Shown: positions 1 to 12,177 of the stretch, piece by piece
Layout: each line of letters starts with the position of its first letter
How positions within the stretch are numbered: the first letter of the stretch is position 1
From: Nemertoderma westbladi
Taxonomy: Eukaryota > Xenacoelomorpha > Nemertodermatida > Nemertodermatidae
DNA length: 64,000 nucleotides
Direction: 5' to 3'
Assembly: GCA_032718475.1 (NCBI GenBank)
Contig: JAUCBJ010007524.1
Location: 186,001-250,000, forward strand
Translations under genes and position numbers: made by a program
Notes under the pieces: generated by a model
What the model saw: the letters and a program-made list of their open reading frames with translations, nothing else
The model's database searches: none
Told to the model about the DNA's origin: nothing

Positions 1-3000
1 GTCGCTCTGATGTATATCATAGGTTTTGATCAATCATTCGACTGGACTCATATACACAAGTCGTATCCATATTTTAGAATTTTATTTTCGAAGGCCAAAA
101 AATATTGAAAGGAAATACTTTTACTTTATAGTCCGTTGGAAATAGTAAATACTTTATACTATATTTGATTTTGTGCATATGACTTTATTTGCTCTAAAGT
201 TTATTGAAAGAGGCAAAGGAAGTGATTGGGGAGACAAACCCGCGGGTTTGGCTTACTCCTTTCACTTACCTGAGCAATCATCAAACCAAGATGATTTGCG
301 TTTTTTATAAGAAATTAAGTAAAGTCCGAAAATGAAAGAAATTATTACGTAATTTATATTTAATTTAATTATCGGCCTTTAATGCAATTTAGTTAAAAAT
401 TTAGCCTCAAATACGTTTATATTTAGTTTATCTTGTTAATGTTGATCGTTAATTTGAGATGGGAAATGGGGGACATTGTCCTAGCCATGTTCCATTTCAA
501 TAGGTAGACCGTCAATTTGTAAATAAATAAAGGAAGATAATATTTTGTAAATTTAATTTGTATGTAGTAATCATTATGTAGAACGAATGAGAAACAGTAT
601 TTTTGTAAATTTAATTTGTATGTAATAATCGTTAACATTGAGAGAGATAATATTTTGTAAATTTAATTTGTATGCAATTCATTATGCAATATCTATAGCA
701 ATATTTGTAAATAGTAGAATTATTATACAGTAGTTTCAAGTTATTTAGATTATTTGAAAGAGATTTATTTTGTTTTGTATACATCGCCTTACACTCTTCT
801 ACAATTGGAGGGAAACATTGCTTGATTTCCCTTGGCCTTGGAGCGGTGTTACGGTATATGGCGCTGTACCTACATTATGTAATATATTAGTCCGTTATAC
901 TGTACATATATTAGTCCATCATACAGTATAATATATTAGTTCATTATATATATAGTATCATATATTAGTCCGTGATGCAGTATAATTATTTAGATAAGGC
1001 ATAACGCGCAATGACATTTAGATAAGGAAATTGAAACGCCCATATATTTTGAACTCATCCATTTTGTATAGTATGTAGCCCTACCTATGTAATTTTGTAA
1101 TAGGATATAAGTAGATAGTTCCAGGGTAGCAAGTCCTTGTTGGACCCTGGATATGGGCTTGCCGTTATTAGCCTTGATGGGTCTAGCTACTGGTTTTAAT
1201 TTCTCTATAATTGCGCTAAATTAATATTTGTGCATGGTATTATTAGTACCGCCAAATTAAGCATCGGGAAAATTACCTTTTATGGTGACAATTTGCGATT
1301 CCAGGGAGCAATAGGTTCACAATCCGGCTCTCTTATTGGCCTAACTGCTTCCAGGTTGGTCTAATGATAGCTCGGATTGGGGAGCCAATGAGAGATCGAT
1401 TGCATCACCCTTCTCAAATCACCTATAAATTGGCGTTTTGCCGGCACACCTTCAGTACATGTCACCTTCACCTTATTCCCTTATCACTGTTCAACTATTA
1501 TTCGATGCTTAGTTTTTCTGTGTAAATTACTGCCCTTTTGATTTTCTTGCAATGATGCGCTAATTTGCAATTTCTATTGATTCTTGTTTGTGTTTCTCAA
1601 TCAATCCCAACGATTACTGTTAATTACAAATTGGATCTATGATTTCTACCCTTTAGTAAATGGCTCTATGTGATTCCTTTCGACACAATAATCCTACGGG
1701 AATTCTTAGACTGTCAGACTTTGTGATTTGCATGTGCCGCTACGGTAGCTATTCATTCTGATGGAGGGCTAGGGTACCGGTAAGCGCGGCGGGCGCATTG
1801 GGGGGTTAGCGACGACGGGAGTGCGGAGGATTCAAAGACAAGCAACATTGGGGGGATTACTATTGCGTGTGCAAGTTTGCAGCGTAGAGTGGGTCAGGTA
1901 CGCCGGTTCAGTAATTAGGGGCTGATGATCCAGATTTTGTCTCTATTTTGTAGTATTAGGGGGACAGGAATCGGGTTAGTTAGGAAGCCTAGATGTAACC
2001 GGGAGAGATCTGCGTGCTTTATGTTGCGAGTTGCGAATTGTGAGCTAAACTGTAGACTATGTCGCAAGCTACGTGCGAACTGTAAGTTGCGAGTTGCGAT
2101 TGCTATCTGACTGCTGATTGTGAATTGTGCGTTAAGAACTAAATTGGTAAGTATATACTATAGATTGTTACTCTGATTGGTGTGTTACTAAAGTGTGCCT
2201 AATAAATCACGAATGCTTGGATAGGCGCTCTTTTCCCTTTGATTGATTTCTATTTCTTAGTTTACTGTAATTAATTACTGATTAGGTCGAAAATAATACG
2301 GTATTTTAGGCTGTTGCTAGTGTAACCCGTTGCGTAATAATTTAGAATTACGCACTCTGGAATACTTAGTAATTAGTACGCCGTTACATATTTGTGACTG
2401 TAATTAATTAGTAAAATTAAGAATTTGTACGCTGCATAGCGGAGGGTAGTTAAGGTAATAATTTAGAGTACCGTACACTATTCACGCTGGGCGGTTATTT
2501 GAATTAGCGGACAAAATTCACATCGTAGTATACAGTATACAGCGCGCATCAGTAAATTGCTGGTCTAAAGCCAGCCGCAGATAAGTTTGAGTCCCGAAAT
2601 AAACGCTGCATCAAATTTTGATTATTTTAAATATTCTCACATTCACACATTCCGTTAGGGAACCCCAGTATTGCGATTAGATGCGATTAGAAAGGACGTA
2701 GTTGTAAACGCATTTTACAGTAAAATTAGGCTATAAGAATACACTCTGAGTGTCAAATCTCTCACACTCGTTTTAAGTCAGCTTAGGGAGCCGATTCGGG
2801 TTTATTGTTTTGGTTATTCCCGCGTGGCTTATATATTCGAACAGTTAGCTCTCTATTGAGTAATCGGTAGAGAAAGGAACGAGAATTTAGCAGGAGCTGT
2901 AGAAAATTAGGAAATATATTAGCGGACGGCAGATTAGCGCCATCCAACGGTAAGTAGCGGTTTTGTATTTAGCAGCCCTACATCAGCAACAAAGCAACAA

Positions 3001-3090
3001 TACGCTCCTGATTGCCCTGTCTAGTAAATAGAGCAGTTTTGTGTCTTTATTGGTTAGGCTGGGTAGTTTGTTCGTAACACACTCCCTGGT
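1..3090. other. gene-free AT-rich stretch
   Basis: I see no convincing coding region. There are short imperfect repeats near 530-670 (a TTTTGTAAATTTAATTTGTATG motif cut short and repeated three times) and near 880-985 (ATATTAGTCCGTTATACTGTA-like units repeated about four times). Short open frames here are uninformative. It may contain very old repeat remains. Confidence 0.5.
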
Positions 3091-3099
3091 TCACCATGC

Positions 3100-5475
3100 C
3101 ATGTTTGGAAGCTAGAAATAAATTAAATTATGCATTGAAGGGATGGCATCACAATCCAAGTCCCGAAAACCAAAAAATAAAATCAGAACAGCGTAATATA
3201 TATAAAAAGACTGCGCAAGGCACGTTATAATTTTAAATTAAATGAATCATTAAAACTTTCGGATCTCAGTCTATCTAATAACAAAAATTCTGGAAACTAC
3301 TGAAAAACTGTCACAAAGATATTACTGGTAATAACAATAGTAACAAAACAAGTTCTTTAAATCTAATGCAATTGGAAGACCATTTCAGACAACTTAATGA
3401 ATGCAGTAGTGATTTTACTGATTGCGGAGCCACATTAAATAATAATATCTCGGTGGAAGACTCAAAATATTACTTTGAAAATTTTCTCTGTTCTCCTTTC
3501 GAGGAAGATGAAGTGCTCTTGGCGATCAGTCACATGAAAATAGGTAATTCTCCGGGAGATGATGGAATTCTTACAGAATTCATAATTGAAGGACCACATG
3601 TTTTAGTACCTTTTATTACAGCAATTTTTAACGCTGCCATTCATTTGGGATATTTTCCAAGAGATTGGACTAATGGCATAATAGTACCAATCTATAAATA
3701 TAAGGGTGAAAAGTCTAATGTAAATAACTACAGGGGTATCACACTACTTAGTATTGTAGGAAAATTATTTACGTGGATGTTAAACAGACGATTACAGTGG
3801 TAAACAGACGGCTTAAACGTAATAACGGAAGCACAGGCTGGTTTCAGAGAGGAATACCGCACAGCTGACCACGTTTATACACTTAGTGCCTTACTAAGTC
3901 ACTTTTTGTTTCATAAATCTAGTAAGCCTTTTTGTGCATTTATTGATTTCCAAAAAGCCTTCGACTCGGGAGACCGAAGTTCTATGGACGAAACTGATCT
4001 CGCTGGGTTTTACTGGGAAGCTTTTATCAGTGATCCAAAGCATCTATTCGGTTGCCAAGTCTAGGGTTAGATACGAGGGACAATTATCTAATGATTTTCT
4101 TTGCCTCATGGGCGTCAGACAAGGAGACTGTCTATCATCTTTTCTGTTCCAAATTTTTATCAATGACCTCGAGGAATCTCTTAGCAGAGGAGGAATAAAT
4201 GGACTGAAAATCGGCGATTTACGATTGCTTTTACTCTTATATGCCGATGACGTAATCTTACTTGCTAATTCACCCGCAGACCTCCAATTATCACTACATA
4301 TATTAGACGATTACTGTAAGTATTGGGCATTAAAAGTAAATGTAGAAAAGAGCAAAATTTTGGGTTTTTGCAAAAGAACTCCTGCAGTTACAAATTTTAG
4401 GTGGACCTATAACGGGCGGGAAATGGAAATTGTCCGATCTTTCACGTATTTAGGAATAGAGTTCTTGAGTACTAGTAGTTTTATGAAAGCGCAAAAGAAC
4501 CTGGCCCAGAAAGCTGATAGAGCATATTTCAGCCTCTTGCGTTACTTTGTACTATTTCCAAATATTAGTTTCAATCTTGCACTGAAAATGTTCAACGCTC
4601 TAGTTAAACCTATATTAATGTACTGCAGTGACATCTGGGGATTTACAGTAGCACAAGACATTGAACGAATACATTTGAAATTCTTAAAAAGGTTTATTGG
4701 AGTAAAACAGTCTACACCAAATTTTTTGGTTTACGGAGAAACTGGAGAATTCCCTTTAGCTTTAGATAGGAAGCTCTCGATAATTAAATACTGGTTTAGA
4801 ATACTTGAACTTCCAGACAAAAGATTGAACAAACAAATGTATAAACTTGAAATACGAGATATAGAAAGATATAATGCAATAAACTGGGCGTCCAAAGTTC
4901 GTGATCTACTAAATAATTTAGGTCTCTATGATTTTTGGAACCTACAAGCTGTCAACTCGAAGCATGAATTTTTGAAAAAAGTTAAAGAACGCCTTAGTTC
5001 ACAATTTATACAGGGTTGGTGGGAAGATATAAACATTTCCCCGAAGGGTGAAGTTTATATACAATACATTTTTCGCTCGGAGAAATATTTAAATAGTCAA
5101 CGGCTGTTAACCCATCCCATGCTTAGACGAGCGATATCCCGTTTTCGATGCTCGTCCCACACTTTAGAGATCGAACGAGGCAGATGGAGGAATTCTCCTC
5201 GTGAAGAGAGAACGTGCAAAATAAGCAAAAAGTCTTTCAACGAAAATGAACTACACTTTCTTTTGGAATGTAGTGGATATACTAATCTCCGCCTAAAATA
5301 CCTCGGTATTATTACTGCAACTGCACCAACACAAATTTTCAGAAGTTTGCAGAACTAATAGGAGCGACATACGATACTGACCTTATAAAACTAGGATTGT
5401 ATATTTCGCTTTCGAAAAAAGAAAATCAGTTTTGGGATACTAGAATAAAACGTATTAAACTGAAATTAATTTAAA
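3100..5475 (+). mobile_element. non-LTR retrotransposon (LINE) remnant, RT part
   Basis: A 5'-truncated LINE that keeps most of the reverse transcriptase and the C-terminal region. A recognisable open frame runs upstream of 3366 (KFWKLLKN at about 3285) and weaker homology reaches about 3120. The coding frame is lost between about 3800 and 3935 and again near 5340, after which it continues in another frame to a stop at 5474. The endonuclease half is missing. The 3' flank from 5475 holds short TGTCCTTTT repeats. This element is a different family from the seven-copy LINE elsewhere in the window. Confidence 0.85.
3366..5474 (+). pseudogene. broken LINE reverse transcriptase
   Basis: Would encode RNA-directed DNA polymerase for target-primed reverse transcription. 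The first open part (3366-3803, 145 aa) has the RT entry motifs SPGDDGI and NNYRGITLLSIVGKLF. A stop at 3801-3803 and a frame change separate it from the second part (open to 5358), which has AFIDFQKAFDS at about 3938, GVRQGDCLSSFLFQIFINDL, the catalytic box YADDVILLAN at about 4240 and a thumb/C-terminal region ending in a Cys-rich stretch near 5260. A further frameshift near 5340 gives the final KENQFWDTRIKRIK tail. At least two breaks make it inactive. Family assignment below LINE is not attempted. Confidence 0.85.
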
Positions 5476-5910
5476 TACTGTAACACAATTTTAGGCGATG
5501 GTTATAATATTTTTAGGCAGTGATTTTTTATGTCCTTTTATTTGACTTTTTTTGTCCTCCTTTTTTTAAGAATTGTGCATAATCACTTTTGATGTCCCTT
5601 TAATGACTTTTGTTGTCCTTTTAATGACTTTTTATGTATGTATTTCTTCAAACTGTCAGACTGCTGATTTCTGGACTGTCAGACAGTTGATTTCAACATC
5701 CCTAGGCCAAATCATTCAAAATTTGTTGATTTTTGGTCTGTCGGACAGGTGGTTTCACTATGCCTGTGCCAAAACATTCCATGACTCCATGATTTATAGA
5801 CTATGAGATAGAATTCCATATGCGCCTGTGGTAAAAGACTCTAAATTTATTCGTTTGTGGTTGTTGTCGATAATCGATTACCACATGACGTAGCAAAACA
5901 CTCATTTTAT

Positions 5911-7072
5911 AGCCAAAAACAATTACCAATTGATGGAAAGGAGCAGGTTAAGGCCGGATTTTCTAACCAAAACAATAAACAGTAACTTTAACAAATGAAG
6001 GAAAGGAGCAGGTTACAGAGGCGGGCCTTCCTAACCAAAACAATAAACGATCATTTAACTACTTGAGGGAAAGGAGCGGGTTACCGAGGCGGGATTTTCT
6101 AACCAAAACAATAAGCAGTCACTTTACCAAATCAGGAAAAGGAGCAGGTTACAGAGACGGGATTTTCTAACCAAAACAATAAACGATAACATTACCAATT
6201 GAGATAAAGGAGCAGGTTACATATGCGGGTTTTTCTAACCAAAACAATAAACAGTCACTTTACCAAATCAGGGAAAGGAGCAGGTTACAGAGACGGGATT
6301 TTCTAACCAAAACAATAAACGATCACTTAACTAATTGAGGGAAAGGAGCAGGTTACAGAAGCGGGATTTTCTAACCAAAACAATAAACGATCACTTAACT
6401 AATTATTGGAAAGGAGCAGGTTACAGAGGCGGGATTTTCTAACCAAAACAATAAACAGTCACTTTACTAAATGAAGGAAAGGAGCAGGTTACAGAGGCGG
6501 GCCTTTCTAACCAAAACAATAAACGATCATTTAACTAATTGAGGGAAAGGGGCAGGTTACAGAGGCGGAATTTTCTAACCAAAACAATAAACGATCATTT
6601 ACCTAATTGAGGGAAAGGGGCAGGTTACAGAGGCGGGATTTTCTAACCAAAACAATAAACAGTCACTTTACTAAATGAAGGAAAGGAGCAGGTTACAGAG
6701 GCGGGCCTTTCTAACCAAAACAATAAACGGTCACTTTACCAAATCAGGGAAAGGAGCAGGTTACAGAGACGGGACTTTCTAACCAAAACAATAAACGATA
6801 ATTTAACTAATTGAGGGAAAGGGGCAGGTTACAGAGGCGGGATTTTCTAACCAAAACAATAAACAGTCATTTTACTAAATGAATGAAAGGAGCAGGTTAC
6901 AGAGGCGGGCCTCTCTAGCCAAAACAATAAACGGTAACTTTACCAAATCAGGGAAAGGAGCAGGTTACAGAGGCGGGATTTTATAACCAAAACAATAAAC
7001 AGTCACTTTACTAAATGAAGGAAAGGAACAGGTTACAGAGGCGGGCCTTTCTAACCAAAACAATAAACGATC
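5911..7072. repeat. 68-bp tandem array (about 17 copies)
   Basis: Units of 65-68 bp, each containing AAAGGAGCAGGTTACAGAGG followed by a TTTTCTAACCAAAACAATAAAC segment and a variable tail that alternates between CAGTCACTTTACCAAATCA and CGATCATTTAACTAATTGA types. The core is the reverse complement of the middle of the dispersed C-tract repeat seen at 10.0, 52.7 and 59.0 kb, so the array appears to be an amplified piece of that element. Units differ at scattered positions. There are no spacers, so this is not a CRISPR array. Confidence 0.95.
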
Positions 7073-7073
7073 A

Positions 7074-7345
7074 TTATGATGATCTAAGGGCATGACTATT
7101 ATGAAAAAGAATGGTGCAAGTGTGTCTCCCTGGAGGTCTACCCATAACACTTCAAATGGTTCTGTGTCAGCGTCAACAGTAGATACAAATGTTCTCGAAC
7201 CATCGTATACTGATCTAATTGCTGCAATAATTTCATCAGGAATCCCATATAATGAAAGTATGCTGAACATACGTGAGCGAGAGACTGAATCAAGGGCCTT
7301 TAAGAAGTCAACAAAGATAACAGCCAAATGCAGCCTTTCTTTCTA
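7074..7345 (-). mobile_element. LINE-A RT fragment
   Basis: A roughly 270-bp piece of the same LINE as at 24.2-27.5 kb, abutting the end of the 68-bp array. The minus strand reads AVIFVDFLKALDSVSRSR, then [18 protein letters not shown] and [15 protein letters not shown]. The catalytic Asp-containing FVDF box is present but KAFDS has become KALDS, and both element ends are missing. Confidence 0.9.
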
Positions 7346-7399
7346 TCTATCTGCCAACATGCTGGACTCTACACTCGCCTCTATTCACTGGCCGTGATT

Positions 7400-8810
7400 G
7401 ACAAGCCAACATGCCTCAGGAGTTTCTTCCATGAATGCTGCAGTTTTATTTGGCCATTTTGGCCGCCAAAATGAGTAAGGTGGTCAGTTGCCAGGAAGAG
7501 CAGTAACATGCTTCTGGTAGGTTTTTGGAGTTGTTCATCAAAATGGAAGTAGGGGTTACTAGGAACTTGTATACATAGATTATTTTCCTAAAGAATTTAA
7601 TTTGTTCTTTGTGAAAAAAATTTCCTTAAACTCCACGCTATCAACCCAGCACTTCACAAGAATACAGATCGACACTCAATTGGAAAATATTTAATTGCTA
7701 ATATAAATTTAACCGAAAGCGGCATCTGCATGCAATGCAATGTTATATGTTGGATGATGATATCAATATTGGGTGTATGGTATGGTATATCACGCCGCTG
7801 CTGGTGGTGTGATATTTGTAATTACTGACACCAGGCTAATCGCTAATGTTAACAATTACGAATAGCCATCCAAGCAAGCAATACCGAATTGTTCACATAA
7901 GCCTATGTCAGCTTCTTCCAAGTGCTAACATATTTATTCCATACGAGCAAATTTCCTCGCAGCTTTACCCAATTCGATTACTTAGTATATTTATATGGCT
8001 GTTGCTCCTCCAATCACATATGCTTCCAGTCAACAAGTCGACTTTGGTACCACCACTACACATAGGATCAACTATGTGCAAAGATGCTGCTCGAATAACC
8101 CACAATATGCCTTGTCACAAACCAATGTCATTGCTCATGCAGCAGTGCGTTTCCCCACCTACAACAACATAGGCAACCTACATTCATTATTTTCATTTAG
8201 CATTCTCGCCTTGTCAATTTATTTCATGGCCTATTTTTGAAACTTGGGAATTGCTTGTTCTGATATTCTTTACATTATTGTAAATACTTCTTGTAATCAT
8301 TGCATTCATAAAATATACTGTAAAATCGACATATTATATACTACAATTGTTGTAGTGAAATTAAACGTTATTTATTTTTTAATTTAAGATTCAGAATATG
8401 TAAAAGCATCATTGCTGGAGTTACCATCAAAATTCAAAGCCAAACACAATGTCATAGTTATATTGCTATAATTGTGATGTTTTTTACTATATTCTACAAT
8501 TAATTGTCATTTTAATCAATAAATTATTAATTAAATTATAATTATTAAATTCAATAAATTATTAAGTACAAATGGCAATTTAACCATGTCATGTATGTAT
8601 ATTGTTTCAATAATAATGCATTCTATCAATGGTTCTTTTAGTATATAATAATTGTACAGTATAATATATTATAATATTTTTATAACATTTAGTTTTCAAT
8701 ATTTCACTGTAAAAAAAATAAAATATAAATTATTTGGCTAAACATTCAAACCCTTCAGTTTGAATCCTTATATACAATTACACACATATATATAATATAT
8801 CATATATACA
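7400..8810. other. gene-free stretch
   Basis: AT-rich sequence with only short unconvincing open frames (for example at 7.85-8.24 kb) that show no recognisable domain and overlap one another in different frames. No repeat of length is obvious. Confidence 0.45.
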
Positions 8811-8814
8811 ATAC

Positions 8815-9838
8815 AATTATTCTTCCCCCAAAAACAATTATTCATCCCCCAAAAACAATTATTCTTCCCCCAAAAACAATTATTCATCCCCCAAAAACAA
8901 TTATTCATACCCCAAAAACAATTATTCATCCCCCAAAAACAATTATTCATCCCCCAAAAACAATTATTCATCCCCAAAAACAATTATTCATCCCCCAAAA
9001 ACAATTATTCATCCCCCAAAAACAATTATTCATACCCCAAAAACAATTATTCATCCCCCAAAAACAATTATTCATCCCCCAAAAACAATTATTCGTCCCC
9101 CAAAAACAATTATTCATCCCCCAAAAACAATTATTCATACCCCAAAAACAATTATTCATACCCCAAAAACAATTATTCATCCCCCAAAAACAATTATTCA
9201 TCCCCCAAAAACAATTATTCATCCCCCAAAAACAATTATTCATCCCCCAAAAACAATTATTCATCCCCCAAAAACAATTATTCATCCCCCAAAAACAATT
9301 ATTCATCCCCCAAAAACAATTATTCTTCCCCCAAAAACAATTATTCATCCCCCAAAAACAATTATTCATCCCCAAAACAATTATTCATCCCCAAAAACAA
9401 TTATTCATCCCCCAAAAACAATTATTCATCCCCCAAAAACAATTATTCATCCCCCAAAAACAATTATTCTTCCCCCAAAAACAATTATTCATCCCCCAAA
9501 AACAATTATTCATACCCCAAAAACAATTATTCATCCCCCAAAAACAATTATTCATCCCCCAAAAACAATTATTCATCCCCCAAAAACAATTATTCATCCC
9601 CCAAAAACAATTATTCATCCCCCAAAAACAATTATTCATACCCCAAAAACAATTATTCATCCCCCAAAAACAATTATTCATCCCCCAAAAACAATTATTG
9701 ATTCCCCAAAAACATTTATTCATCCCCAAAAACATTTATTCATCCCCCAAAAACAATTATTCATTCCCCAAAAACATTTATTCATCCTCCAAAAACAATT
9801 ATTCAACCCCCAAAAACAATTATTCAACCCCCAAAAAT
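8815..9838. repeat. 21-bp tandem array (about 49 copies)
   Basis: Head-to-tail copies of CAATTATTCATCCCCCAAAA plus one A, with sporadic variants (TTCTTC, TTCATACC, ATTTATTC, ATTCAACC) and occasional one-base deletions. On the minus strand the 21-bp unit reads as a repeating seven-residue peptide (NCFWGMN), but single-base indels break the frame at 8.97 and 9.38 kb, so a protein product is unlikely. A diverged array in the opposite orientation lies at 10315-10745. Confidence 0.97.
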
Positions 9839-10032
9839 AATTACCTGTCAACCTAAAAAAAATATTCCAGCACCAAATATTTTATATTAACTAAGCTTTG
9901 CACAGATGCCATGCTTCAGTTACAGTATTCGTAACGATATGCCCCTATTGCCTATCTATTATTGCCTATGGCCTATTACTTATTCTGTTATTAGGTTTCA
10001 GTAATACGGCAGTACTGAAGTTTTCAGATAGG

Positions 10033-10305
10033 GGTGGAAACTGGACGCATTAAAAATTAATCCCTCTCCAGGGGAAGTTCGACGCAAATAACAGCTGATT
10101 ATTCTCAAAAATAAAAACTGTATCCTGTTCGATTGTGCTTAGTTTATTGTTTTGGTTAAAATAACGTGCCACTGTAACCTGCTCCTTTCCTTAAATTTAG
10201 AATTTAACATTGAGGCGGGATATTAATCAATTCGCCAAGGTTGGTTTTGCGTCAAGTTTCCCCCCCCCCCCCCCCCCCCCCCGTCTCGAAGTAACTTTCA
10301 GGAAG
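10033..10305. repeat. dispersed repeat with terminal C23 tract, copy 1
   Basis: About 270 bp: GGACGCATTAAAAATTAATC, then CCCTCTCCAGGGGAA, AATAACAGCTGATTA, GTTTATTGTTTTGGTTAAAA, TAACGTGCCACTGTAACCTG, ATTGAGGCGGGATATTAAT and a run of 23 C (10260-10282) followed by GTCTC. The same order of blocks recurs at 52.7 and 59.0 kb, always ending in 17-23 C then (T)GTCTC. No coding potential; it looks like a non-autonomous dispersed element. Confidence 0.85.
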
Positions 10306-10314
10306 TCTTGGCCT

Positions 10315-10745
10315 ATTGCTGCAGTAGTATTTATTTTGGGAGATTAGGTATTTATTTTGGGCGAAAATGTATTTGTTTTAAAGGAAAATGTATTTTTATT
10401 TTGGGGGAAAATGTATTTATTTTGGGTGAAAATGTATTTGTTTTGGGTGAAAATGTATTTGTTTTGGGAAAATTTGTAATTATTTTGGGGGTATTGTCAT
10501 TTTTAGCACCACATTTTGGTGCTAATAATTGGTTTTGGGGAGCATTTATTTATTTTGGTATTGAATAATTGGTTTTGGTGTTGAATAATTGTTTTTGGTG
10601 TTGAAAAATTTGCTTTGGTGTTTGAATATTTGGGTGGCTTTATTTTATTAGGTGTTAAATAATTTTTTTTGGGTCACATTATTTAATTTGGTGTAAAATA
10701 ATTTTTTTTGGTGTAAAATAATTTTTTTTGGTGAAATTTTCATAA
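10315..10745. repeat. degenerate array, inverted relative to the 21-bp array
   Basis: Loose repeats of TTTTGGGTGAAAATGTATT and TTGGTTTTGGTGTTGAATAA. These are diverged reverse complements of the 21-bp unit at 8.8-9.8 kb, so the two arrays face each other around about 470 bp that include the C-tract repeat. The small open frame across 10308-10568 is a by-product of the repeat. Confidence 0.7.
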
Positions 10746-11988
10746 ATTTTGGGATGAATTTAATTGGTGGCCTATCAATATTTATTTATTTACCATATTA
10801 AGCCCTCCCAAATGAAGGGAATTTTACTGCATCCAAATAATAAAAAGTTCTTGAAATGTATAAACTGATCTCACCATTCTTATTGCCGTTCATTTATACA
10901 TAAAAATGGTGAACATTTACACAAGCTCATTGCTCAGCTCCTTGCAATCTACTTTATATTTATTGGCCCATGTGAAGAATATGAGGTTTTCACCAAAAAC
11001 ACAGGTTACAGAAGGGCTGAATCTAACCAAAACAATAAACGAATTAGCATATGTACACGTTATAAGACAGAAAAATAAGCGCTATAAAACACTTAATAAA
11101 GATAAATTTAAAAAATAATAAAAAATCTTCAAAATTCCAATAAAAAAAGTCGACCGAAAAGTGAAGAAATCCTGGTATTCTTCACATGGGCGTATTTATT
11201 TATATATAACTATTTTATAATTATTTTGCTCAATTTCTAGAATAAAATGAAATTACATTCATAGTTAATAAATGACAAGCAAGTTATATTGACACGATTC
11301 TTCTACTCACTAAAACTTATGTAAACCAACAGCAATATTCTGATATTAATTAACTCCCATTCAGTGTGTGTTGAAATGTGTGGCTATAAAACAGAGTTGA
11401 GAGTGATGTTAATATTTTGGATTCAAAAATATATAACATGTTCAATGTTCATTGTTAAAGCATGGCCTACTTAAACATTTTAGTAGGCATGGTTCAACTG
11501 ATTAACTCTTTGTGTCAGAATGGATGAATTTTTTATTAACTTTACAATTTGTTGCATTGCCAATTGATTTTAGATTAAAAATAATTTAAAATTAAATATA
11601 TTGATGATCCAGAGGCAATTCCAGGGGGTATTTGTGTGAATGACATTAAGCATTTGTCATGACCATCATCAAATTAGGAGTGACATTAGTATGAGCTTGT
11701 GCCAAATTCAGTCAAGCCATTGTTTATAAATAACGATCTTAATTTACAGGTTGACCCAAAAATATCGACCTAAAAATTAGTTTGACTATTTTCTTGTAAT
11801 TTAGTTTTGCCAATGTTTATATACGATCTAATGGAATTATTAATTGATTGATTATTGCTTTATCGCCTATTTTGTCCCCATTAATTTTGTTTGTTTGTTG
11901 TTTATATAGACGACAGACGTTATGTATACGTTTATGTAAACAGCTGCTGCTATAATAATCGCTATAAACATAATTTAACACAAACACT
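10746..11988. other. upstream region of the receptor gene
   Basis: AT-rich. A relic of the C-tract repeat core (GGTTACAGAAGGGCTGAATC then TAACCAAAACAATAAACGAA) lies at 11003-11046. I cannot place a promoter or transcription start; no clear TATA element with a matching position relative to the ATG at 11989 is visible. Confidence 0.4.
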
Positions 11989-12177
11989 ATGATTCTTCTT
12001 CACTTGTTATTGATTTATTCGTTATTCTGCTTGGGTTTTTCTGGTAAGGATGAAGAGGAAGTTTACAACAAACTCTTCAAAAATAATGAGTATCTAAGAT
12101 TCGCAAAGCCCATGCAAGAGGATGGTGGAATCGTATATGTTAATTTCTCACTTCAATTGACACAGATTGTTCAGGTG
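11989..12177 (+). CDS. receptor exon 1 (residues 1-63)
   Basis: Starts at the only upstream in-frame ATG, followed by a hydrophobic signal peptide ([19 protein letters not shown]) and the first beta strands, ending [13 protein letters not shown]. The donor is GTG|GTAAGT, phase 0. The last 55 bp and the donor are copied at 12521-12575 by a target-site duplication. Confidence 0.9.

Noticed and set aside
7846-8240. Two overlapping open frames of 108 and 81 residues
   Set aside because: They overlap in different frames, have no recognisable domain, and lie in AT-rich sequence without other support.
8768-9735. Minus-strand NCFWGMN repeat proteins
   Set aside because: Product of the 21-bp array; single-base indels at about 8.97 and 9.38 kb split the frames and no start or flanking coding sequence is convincing.
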